This document shows, in pieces, positions 4,118 to 10,282 of a stretch of 10,282 nucleotides of DNA (the first letter of the stretch is position 1; every line of letters starts with the position of its first letter). The stretch is from Methanomicrobiales archaeon. Its GTDB lineage: Archaea > Halobacteriota > Methanomicrobia > Methanomicrobiales > JACTUA01. The DNA lies in assembly GCA_028678555.1 (NCBI GenBank), contig JAJRDF010000028.1:1-10282 (forward strand), given 5' to 3'. A model generated the notes under the pieces. It searched no databases. It was not told where the DNA came from and worked only from the letters and a program-made list of their open reading frames with translations. The position numbers and the translations under genes were made by a program.

Positions 4118-6757
4118 CTATACCTCCTCCTTGATCTCGGACTCGATAATTCCCTTCACATCCACAGGTGAGCCGAAGCTGCTCTTGGAGGGGTCAGTCC
4201 CGTCCTCGCCGTACCGGAACTGGATGATCCGCCCTCCGGTGGTCCGCACGGTGCCGTCGTAGGCCACCTTCAGGTCCTGGAGGGCGTTGATCATCCGGCG
4301 CTGCAGGTACCCGCTCTGGGACGTACGCACGGCCGTGTCCACAAGGCCCTCGCGCCCGCCGATGGCATGGAAGAAGAACTCGGTGGGGGAGAGGCCGCTC
4401 TTGTAGCTGTTCTGGATGAAGCCGTGGGCGGCGGAGCCCCGGTCCCCCTTCCGGAAGTGCGGCAGGGTCCGGTCATCGTAGCCCCGGATGATCCGCTCGC
4501 CACGGACCGACTGCTGGCCGATGCACCCGGCCATCTGGGTCAGGTTCAGCATGGAACCCCGGGCCCCCGAGACCGCCATGACAACCGCGCTGTTCTCAAG
4601 ACCCAGATGCCGGCCGGCGATCTCGCCGGTCCGGTCCCTGGCCTTGCCCAGCACCTGCATGATCTGCATCTCCAGTGTCTCGTCCAGGGTCCGGCCCGGC
4701 ATCGGCTCCAGCTGGCCATCCTGGAAGATCTTGATCCGGCGTTCCACGTCCGAGGCTGCGGTGTCCAGCACGTCCCGGATCTGTCCCTGCTCGGTCCGGG
4801 GAAGGTCCTCATCGTCGATCCCGAAGGAGAACCCGTCCAGCATGATGGCCCGGATGGCAAGGCGCGTCATGTTGTCGATGAAATCGGCGGCCCGCTTCAT
4901 GCCATACTGGCGGATGATCCGGTGCAGGATCTGGCCGTCGAAGGCACCGATGGCCTTCTTATCGATGGTGCCGGTGACCAGCTGGCCGTCGAAGATTTTC
5001 ACATAGGCGTCCCGCTCGCAGAGCTCCTTCTTGCATGTCTCGCACGACTCGCAGGAGGAGGCATGGAATACCATGTTCAGATCCTTTGGCAGGATACAGG
5101 AGAAGATTTGTTTGTTGGACCAGTACGGTACCCCGTCCTCCACCTTCCCGGGCTCGGGAAGGTTCTCCATCGGGTAGTGCATGAGCAGGTACAGTACCAT
5201 ATCCTTTCCAAACCAGTGGGTCTCATGGGTGAGGAGGAAGATGCCCGAGACATGGTCATGGATCCCGCCGATGATGGGCCCTCCAAACCGCGGGGAGAGG
5301 ATGTTCTCCTGGACGGAGAGGAGGATCTGGGCCTCGGCCCGGGCCTCCTCGGTCTGGGGTACGTGCAGGTTCATCTCGTCGCCGTCAAAATCGGCGTTGT
5401 AGGGCGGGCAGACGGCGGGGTTCAGCCGGAAGGTCTTCCCGTCCATCACGCGGATCCGGTGGGCCATGATGGACATCCGGTGCAGCGACGGCTGCCGGTT
5501 GAAGAGCACGATGTCCCCGTTCCGGAGCTGCCTTTCCACCGTCCAGCCGGGTTCGACCAGATCCACCGTGGCCTGCAGGTTCAGGTCAGAGAGCCGGATG
5601 CGGCGGTTGTCGGGCCGGATCACGTAGTTGGCGCCACAGGGTGAGGTGGTGGTGGGGCGGACGGGACCATTCAGGGCGTACTCCTTGACCTCCGCCAGGT
5701 TGAAGGGGGTCACCCGCACGGGCACAGTCATCTCCTTTGCCACGGCGAGGGGCACCCCCACCTCGGTGACACTGATGTTCGGGTCCGGCGAGATCACGGT
5801 GCGTGCCGAGAAGTTCACCCGCTTCCCCGACAGGGAGCCCCGGAACCGGCCGTCCTTGCCCTTCAGCCGCTGGGAGAGGGTCTTTAAGGGCCTTCCGCTC
5901 CGGTGCCGGGCCGGGGGACACCCTGCCACCTCGTTGTCCAGGTAGGTGGTGACATGGTACTGGAGGAGTTCCCAGAGGTCCTCGATGATCAGGTGGGGGG
6001 CGCCGGCGTCCTGGTTCTCCTTGAACCGCTGGTTGATCCGGATGATGTCCACCAGCTTGTGGGTCAGGTCATCCTCGGACCGCTGGCCGTTCTCCAGGAT
6101 GATGGAGGGGCGCATGGTGACCGGGGGAACGGGGAGCACGGTGAGGACAGTCCACTCCGGCCGGGCCACCTCCGGGTTGATCCCCAGGTGCTTCAGGTCG
6201 TCGTCCGGGATCTTCTCCAGACGTGCCCGGATGTCGGCGGGGGTCAGCTTGTGCTCCATCTTCTTCCCGTCCTCGGTCCACATCTCCGAGAACGTGGTGG
6301 GCTTCTCGAAGTTGATCTTCAGCTGCTGCTCCCCGCAGTGGGGGCAGGCCCGCTCCTTCTTGATGTCCTTCTCCTTCAGGATATCCCCGGTGGCCTCTTC
6401 CTCGGTGCCGATGACCCGCTCGATCTCCGCGGATTCCAGGAGCAGCCGGCCGCAGTTGCGGCAGGTTGCCCGGAGGAGTTTCCGGATCAGGCGGGTATAG
6501 CCGACGTGGATCACGGGTTTGGCCAGTTCAATGTGCCCGAAGTGGCCCGGGCAGTCGCTGGCCTTCTGGTCGCAGGTCTTGCACCGGAGCCCCGGGTCGA
6601 TGACGCCCAGGTTCAGATCCATGAGTCCCTGGGGATAGGGGTAACCGTCCTCGTCGTAGGTATCCGCCCAGATGATCTTCCGGACACTCATCTTCCGGAT
6701 CTCCTTGGGCGAGAGGAGACCGAACTCGATCTTACCGATTCGTTTTGGGCTTGGCAT
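4118..6757 (-). CDS. rpoA1: DNA-directed RNA polymerase subunit A' (Rpo1N)
   Basis: This is the N-terminal part of the largest subunit, 879 residues, a normal length. It has a clamp zinc site CKTCDQKASDCPGHFGH (Cys59, 62, 69, His72), a second set CRNC (99-102) with CPHC (138-141), and GKRVNFSARTVISPDPN (311-327). The catalytic loop NADFDGDEMNLHVPQ begins at 454; its three Asp hold the active-site magnesium. The bridge-helix region is SPTEFFFHAIGGREGLVDTA (790-809). The protein ends after GGRIIQFRYGEDG, the usual A'/A'' break. There is no intein at the NADFDGD site. An extra four-cysteine cluster lies at 569-580. The start ATG is preceded by GGAGGGGAG, 13 bases after the rpoB1 stop. It forms the catalytic centre together with B', B'' and A''. 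Confidence 0.98.
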   Translation of the reverse strand: MPSPKRIGKIEFGLLSPKEIRKMSVRKIIWADTYDEDGYPYPQGLMDLNLGVIDPGLRCKTCDQKASDCPGHFGHIELAKPVIHVGYTRLIRKLLRATCRNCGRLLLESAEIERVIGTEEEATGDILKEKDIKKERACPHCGEQQLKINFEKPTTFSEMWTEDGKKMEHKLTPADIRARLEKIPDDDLKHLGINPEVARPEWTVLTVLPVPPVTMRPSIILENGQRSEDDLTHKLVDIIRINQRFKENQDAGAPHLIIEDLWELLQYHVTTYLDNEVAGCPPARHRSGRPLKTLSQRLKGKDGRFRGSLSGKRVNFSARTVISPDPNISVTEVGVPLAVAKEMTVPVRVTPFNLAEVKEYALNGPVRPTTTSPCGANYVIRPDNRRIRLSDLNLQATVDLVEPGWTVERQLRNGDIVLFNRQPSLHRMSIMAHRIRVMDGKTFRLNPAVCPPYNADFDGDEMNLHVPQTEEARAEAQILLSVQENILSPRFGGPIIGGIHDHVSGIFLLTHETHWFGKDMVLYLLMHYPMENLPEPGKVEDGVPYWSNKQIFSCILPKDLNMVFHASSCESCETCKKELCERDAYVKIFDGQLVTGTIDKKAIGAFDGQILHRIIRQYGMKRAADFIDNMTRLAIRAIMLDGFSFGIDDEDLPRTEQGQIRDVLDTAASDVERRIKIFQDGQLEPMPGRTLDETLEMQIMQVLGKARDRTGEIAGRHLGLENSAVVMAVSGARGSMLNLTQMAGCIGQQSVRGERIIRGYDDRTLPHFRKGDRGSAAHGFIQNSYKSGLSPTEFFFHAIGGREGLVDTAVRTSQSGYLQRRMINALQDLKVAYDGTVRTTGGRIIQFRYGEDGTDPSKSSFGSPVDVKGIIESEIKEEV
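4122..4132 (-). promoter_or_regulatory. Strong ribosome binding site of rpoA2
   Basis: Minus-strand AAGGAGGAGGT contains AGGAGGT, close to the full archaeal Shine-Dalgarno, six bases before the rpoA2 ATG. It overlaps the last codons of rpoA1, encoding Lys-Glu-Glu-Val, so it serves coding and initiation at once. It fixes the rpoA2 start at 4115. Confidence 0.75.
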
Positions 6758-6770
6758 GCTCTCTCCCCTC

Positions 6771-8585
6771 CTACACCATGTCCTGGAGTTTGAGTCTCGG
6801 TGCGATCCCCATGGACTTCATCTCGTCCAGGAGGAGCTTGAAGGCATAGCTCATCTCCACGGGATAGATGTCCGTCTCCCCGCCGCATCCCAGGCAGCGG
6901 GTCAGGTTCCTCTTCCGGTCCAGCATGGCTATCATGCCGCAGTGGCCGCAGACGTACTGGGTCACCTTGTCCGACTCGTCCAGCAGGCGCTCCTTGAGGG
7001 CCATGGCGGCCCCGTGCCCGATCATCACATCCCGCTCCATCTCCCCGAACCGGAGGCCGCCCTCCCGGGCACGACCCTCGGTGGGCTGCCGGGTCAGGAC
7101 CTGGACAGGGCCCCGGGACCGGGCATGCATCTTCGAGGAGACCATGTGGTACAGCTTCTGGTAGTAGATGACCCCGACGTACACGTCGGCCTTGAAGACC
7201 CGGCCCGTGATACCGTCGTACATCACCTCGCGGCCGGTGTGGGAGAACCCGAGATTCCTGAGGGAACTCCGCAGGTCGCTCTCGGACTCACCCGAGAACG
7301 CGGTGCCGTCAATCCGGCGGCCTTCCAGCGACCCCACCTTCCCGCCCAGCATCTCCAGCATGTGGCCGATGGTCATCCGGCTGGGGATGGCATGGGGGTT
7401 GATGACCAGATCAGGGGTGATTCCGGACTCGGTGAAGGGCATGTCCTCCTGGGGTGCGATGAGGCCGATGACCCCTTTCTGGCCGTGGCGGGAGGCGAAC
7501 TTGTCCCCCACCTCGGGCACCCGCAGATCCCGGGTCCGGACCTTCACCAGGCGGGCGCTGTTCTCCCCTTCGGTGATGATCACCGTGTCGATGATCCCAT
7601 GCTCGTTGGACCGCATGGTGACGGACGTATCCCGCCGCTTCTCGACGGCGATCAGCTCGCCGGAGGGCTCCTCCAGGAACCGGGGCGGGGAGGTCTTTCC
7701 GATGAGGACGTCCTTCTCCACGACCACCGTCTCCGGGTTGATGATCCCGTCGGTATCCAGGTGCTTGTAGAACTCGGCACCGTGGGCTCCCGTCACCTCC
7801 TCGTCCGGGATCTGGATCTTGTCCACCTGGCCGCCGGGGTACCGCCGCTCCTCGCCCTCATAGGTCCGGAAGAAGTGGGACCGGCCCAGGCCCCGGTCGA
7901 TGGCCGCTTTGTTGAAGATCAGGGCATCCTCGATGTTGTAACCTTCATACGAGAGGATGGCGACGACAAAGTTCTGGCCCGCGGGCCGGTCGTCGGACCC
8001 GATGGACTCGGAGGTGGTGGTGTGCACCAGGGGTTTCTGCACGTAGTGGAGCAGGTGGCCCCGGGTATCGGGCCTGAGTTTCATGTTGGCGGTGGCGAAC
8101 CCGAGCGCCTGCTTCACCATCCCGGCCCCCATGGTGACCCGCGGGGAGGCGTTGTGCTCCGGGAAGGGCACGTGGGCCGCGGCGATCCCCAGGATCAGCG
8201 AGGGTTCGATCTCCAGGTGGGTGTGATCCGGCGTGATCTCCCTCTCGTGGATGGCGATGAAGAGGTCCTCCTCCTCCTCGGCATCGATCAGCTCAATGAA
8301 CCCGGCCTTGATCAGGTCCTCGAAATGGATCTTGCCCTCCGAGAGCTTGCCGATCTCGTCGTTGGTAATCAGGGGTTTTCCCCCATCCAGCACGATCAGG
8401 GGGCGGCGGGCCCGGCCGCGGTCGGTGTGGATCACCACGTCCCCGTTGTACTCCTTGAAGGAGACGTTGATCTCGGTGGAGATCTCTCCCCTGCGCCGCA
8501 TGCTCCGGACCCGGGCGATCAGGTCCTTCGGATTGTCCACGAGACCGATGAGGGCCCCGTCCACAAAGACGCGTGACCGTTTCAT
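6771..8585 (-). CDS. rpoB1: DNA-directed RNA polymerase subunit B' (Rpo2C)
   Basis: This is the C-terminal part of the second largest subunit, 604 residues, the usual length for split-B archaea. Key segments are QNFVVAILSYEGYNIEDALI (204-223), the active-site motif GDKFASRHGQKG (360-371), and GREVMYDGITGRVF in the hybrid-binding region. Next come RGPVQVLTRQPTEGRAREGG with GLRFGEMERD (510-519), then a zinc site CGHC (546-549) with CLGC (564-567), and the anchor ending in MSYAFKLLLDEMKSMGI. Its ATG overlaps the rpoB2 stop as ATGA, a four-base overlap. GGAGGAGG just upstream lies inside the rpoB2 end. This implies reinitiation by ribosomes finishing B''. It pairs with B'' to complete the equivalent of bacterial beta or yeast Rpb2. 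Confidence 0.98.
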   Translation of the reverse strand: MKRSRVFVDGALIGLVDNPKDLIARVRSMRRRGEISTEINVSFKEYNGDVVIHTDRGRARRPLIVLDGGKPLITNDEIGKLSEGKIHFEDLIKAGFIELIDAEEEEDLFIAIHEREITPDHTHLEIEPSLILGIAAAHVPFPEHNASPRVTMGAGMVKQALGFATANMKLRPDTRGHLLHYVQKPLVHTTTSESIGSDDRPAGQNFVVAILSYEGYNIEDALIFNKAAIDRGLGRSHFFRTYEGEERRYPGGQVDKIQIPDEEVTGAHGAEFYKHLDTDGIINPETVVVEKDVLIGKTSPPRFLEEPSGELIAVEKRRDTSVTMRSNEHGIIDTVIITEGENSARLVKVRTRDLRVPEVGDKFASRHGQKGVIGLIAPQEDMPFTESGITPDLVINPHAIPSRMTIGHMLEMLGGKVGSLEGRRIDGTAFSGESESDLRSSLRNLGFSHTGREVMYDGITGRVFKADVYVGVIYYQKLYHMVSSKMHARSRGPVQVLTRQPTEGRAREGGLRFGEMERDVMIGHGAAMALKERLLDESDKVTQYVCGHCGMIAMLDRKRNLTRCLGCGGETDIYPVEMSYAFKLLLDEMKSMGIAPRLKLQDMV

Positions 8586-10144
8586 GCTGCCTCCTCCTTC
8601 TTCAGCTGCTCCACACCCATCTCGTAGAGGATGCGCTTCACCTCGGTCTCGTCATCCACACCCCGGGAGATCTCCACCATCTGGGCGAAGTTCTTCACAA
8701 GGCCGCAGTTGGGACCTTCAGGGGTCTCGCTGGGGCAGATCCGGCCCCACTGGGTGGGGTGCAGGTCCCGGGCTTCGAAGTGGGGCTGGGAACGGGAGAG
8801 GGGGGAGATGACCCGGCGCAGGTGGGAGAGGACTGACATGTGGTCCACCCGGTCCAGGAGCTGGGAGACACCCGTCCTCCCGCCTACCCAGTTCCCCGTC
8901 GCGAGGGGGTGGAGGAGCCGCTCGGTGAGCACGTCGGCCCTGACGGCGGTGGAGATGGAGAGGTCCCGGTGCCGCATGCTGGCCCGCTCCAGCTGGTACT
9001 TGATATCACGGGTCAGGCGGTTCAGGGAGATCCGGAAGAGGTCCTCCATCAGGTCGCCGGCCAGCTTCAGGCGCTTGTTGGCGTAGTGGTCCTTGTCATC
9101 GATCCGGCGCCGCTGGAGCACGAGGTCAAAGCAGGACTCGGCCATCCGCCCCAGGAAGTGGGCTTTTGCGAGGCGCACCGACTCCACCGCCTGGCGGTAG
9201 CCCTCGTCCTCCTCCTTCAGGTTCTGGGGCATCAGGTAGTTCAGGTGGGGGAGCAGGTAGTTGTCCACCACGAACTCGGCCCGCTTCTTCTGGTAGTCCC
9301 GGGTCTGGTTGGGGGCCAGCTTCTTGCCCACGTACATGATCCCGCTCTCCACCGAGTCGCACTCCGACTCCTCCAGGTTCTGCATCATGAAGGTCAGGAT
9401 CTCCTCGTCCGTGGAGACCGCCTCGACAATGTCATGGTCCGAGACAAGGCCCAGGCCCCGCATCAGGTCCACGAACCGGAGGTGGCCGGCAACGGACGGG
9501 AAGGAGACCTCCAGCAGGTTCTTCCGGTTCCGCTCGACAACGACCAGCGCCCGGTAGCCCCGGTACTGGGAGAAGACCTTGGCCACGTAGATCCGCTCGT
9601 TGTAACGCTCGGTGAACTCGGTCATGATCTTGTTGGACGCGAGGTCTTCGAGCGTCATCAGCACCCGCTCGGTGCCGTTGATGATGAAGTAGCCGCCGGG
9701 ATCCAGCGGGTCCTCGCCGTGGGCCACCCTTTCCGCGTCCGAGAGGCCGTGGAGGTTGCACTTCCGGGAACCCACCATGATGGGAAGCTGGCCGATGTTC
9801 GCGATGAACGGCTCCTGCCGCGCCTCCCCCTGCATGAGGGTCATGGTCAGGTTGATGGGGGCGGCGTAGGTCAGGTTCCTGAGCCGGGCTTCGCTGGGGA
9901 AGAGGTTCCCCTGGGACCCGTCTGCCTCCCGCACGACGGGTTTTTCGACGGTGATGGTTCCCAGCTCCACCCAGACAGGCTCCCGGGATTTGCCCCGGGC
10001 ATCGATGTCGGTCTCGATCACCTTCTGCTCGTTCACCACCTTCTGGAGGTTGTGGGTGAGGAAGTGGTTGAAGGAATCGAGCTGGTGGCGCGCCACATGC
10101 TCCTTGGAAAAGTAGACTCTCGAGAGTCCGGTTCTGTCGATCAG
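8582..10144 (-). CDS. rpoB2: DNA-directed RNA polymerase subunit B'' (Rpo2N), probable CTG start
   Basis: This is the N-terminal half of the second largest subunit, about 520 residues. Conserved parts are ARHQLDSFNHFL near the start, NGTERVLMTLEDLASNKI, KDHYANKRLKLAGDLMEDLF, and the fork region from SHLRRVISPLSRSQPHFEAR to CPSETPEGPNCGLVKN (about 440-485). The first ATG/GTG-type start is the GTG at 10096. However, family-like sequence continues upstream in frame as IDRTGLSRVYFSKEH, and archaeal B'' proteins carry this stretch before the RHQLDSFN segment. No ATG, GTG or TTG exists between the rpoH stop and there. The CTG at 10144 lies eight to nine bases after GGGG in GGGGCTGAT, so I chose it. 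The downstream GTG has AAGGAG only three bases away, too close. The 3' end overlaps rpoB1 by four bases. Confidence 0.93.
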   Translation of the reverse strand: MIDRTGLSRVYFSKEHVARHQLDSFNHFLTHNLQKVVNEQKVIETDIDARGKSREPVWVELGTITVEKPVVREADGSQGNLFPSEARLRNLTYAAPINLTMTLMQGEARQEPFIANIGQLPIMVGSRKCNLHGLSDAERVAHGEDPLDPGGYFIINGTERVLMTLEDLASNKIMTEFTERYNERIYVAKVFSQYRGYRALVVVERNRKNLLEVSFPSVAGHLRFVDLMRGLGLVSDHDIVEAVSTDEEILTFMMQNLEESECDSVESGIMYVGKKLAPNQTRDYQKKRAEFVVDNYLLPHLNYLMPQNLKEEDEGYRQAVESVRLAKAHFLGRMAESCFDLVLQRRRIDDKDHYANKRLKLAGDLMEDLFRISLNRLTRDIKYQLERASMRHRDLSISTAVRADVLTERLLHPLATGNWVGGRTGVSQLLDRVDHMSVLSHLRRVISPLSRSQPHFEARDLHPTQWGRICPSETPEGPNCGLVKNFAQMVEISRGVDDETEVKRILYEMGVEQLKKEEAA

Positions 10145-10147
10145 AGT

Positions 10148-10157
10148 TATCAGCCCC
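10148..10157 (-). promoter_or_regulatory. Probable ribosome binding site of rpoB2
   Basis: Between the rpoH stop codon and the conserved start of B'', the minus strand reads CGGGGCTGAT. It resembles a Shine-Dalgarno GGGTGAT with an extra C. Its spacing points to the CTG at 10144 as initiation codon. It is weaker than the sites of the other genes in the cluster. Confidence 0.4.
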
Positions 10158-10161
10158 GAAG

Positions 10162-10282
10162 TTATTTTTTCGGCCTCTTCACGACAAGGCGGTACGATTC
10201 GGCCCTGCCGGCGGTCTGGCTTGAACGGATGATCCGGATGACGTTCCCCGGTTTTGCTTTCACGGTCTTCACCGCAGGATCG
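10162..10282 (-). CDS. rpoH: DNA-directed RNA polymerase subunit H (Rpo5), C-terminal part only
   Basis: The minus strand from 10281 encodes 39 residues ending at TAA (10162-10164): DPAVKTVKAKPGNVIRIIRS, then SQTAGRAESYRLVVKRPKK. This is the C-terminal half of subunit H (homologue of the C-terminal domain of yeast Rpb5), with its typical DP, KPG(D/N)VI+I and SQTAG...YR(L/V)V pattern. H is a small, 75-90 residue assembly component at the lower jaw of archaeal polymerase. The 5' half and the cluster promoter lie outside the window. It is followed after 17 bases by the proposed rpoB2 start, the usual rpoH-rpoB order. Confidence 0.95.
   Translation of the reverse strand, partial: DPAVKTVKAKPGNVIRIIRSSQTAGRAESYRLVVKRPKK

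Noticed and set aside
5378..5398. Possible intein at the NADFDGD site of rpoA1
   Set aside because: The motif is continuous and flanked by normal family sequence, so no intein is present.
4367..5644. Open frame of 425 codons on the plus strand opposite rpoA1
   Set aside because: It is an antisense shadow of a highly conserved gene, with biased composition and no recognisable domain. The same applies to plus-strand frames at 3078-4262 and 5903-6793.
6672..8576. Very long open frame on the plus strand opposite rpoB1 (634 codons)
   Set aside because: It mirrors a G/C-biased third position on the coding strand. Its translation is His/Leu/Gly/Asp-rich with no family features, and the minus-strand gene is certain.

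Overview
The window is a GC-rich archaeal segment, about 8 kb of which is one minus-strand RNA polymerase gene cluster. Both large subunits are split into two genes each (B''/B' and A'/A''). The order rpoH-rpoB2-rpoB1-rpoA1-rpoA2-rpl30e-nusA is the arrangement of methanogens and related euryarchaea. GC content, protein style and the secreted Pro/Thr-linker thioredoxin-like protein fit the Methanomicrobiales (Methanoculleus-like). That placement is inference from familiarity, not from a database search.

Layout from left to right. (1) Positions 1-714, plus strand: the 3' part of a secreted thioredoxin/DsbA-fold protein, cut by the window edge. (2) 715-1173: no credible gene, but dense in inverted repeats. 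It holds a T-rich probable terminator, a 10-bp hairpin, copy A of a structured repeat, a G10 tract and a T8 tract. (3) 1174-1452, plus strand: a small four-cysteine protein of unknown function. (4) 1507-1911, minus strand: a single-domain cupin, convergent with the small gene. (5) 1912-2215: the cupin promoter region, copy B of the structured repeat and the T-rich end of the polymerase cluster. (6) 2216-10282, minus strand: nusA, rpl30e, rpoA2, rpoA1, rpoB1, rpoB2 and the last 39 codons of rpoH.

The polymerase genes are packed with a 4-nt overlap or gaps of 1 to 17 nt, and most have visible Shine-Dalgarno sequences. They are almost certainly one transcript, expressed from a promoter to the right of the window. 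B'' and B' together form the second largest subunit, and A' and A'' the largest. H binds at the jaw, NusA modulates elongation or termination through two KH domains, and eL30 is a large-subunit ribosomal protein. The str genes (S12, S7, EF-2, EF-1A) that often follow nusA in euryarchaea are absent here; the cluster ends at a T tract after nusA.

The least explained material is the pair of diverged intergenic elements at about 831-954 and 2044-2158. They share three sequence blocks in the same order and spacing, and the potential for successive hairpins. They could be a structured RNA or a small dispersed repeat. The other point that changes an annotation is rpoB2: its conserved N-terminus continues in frame upstream of any ATG or GTG, which implies a CTG start.
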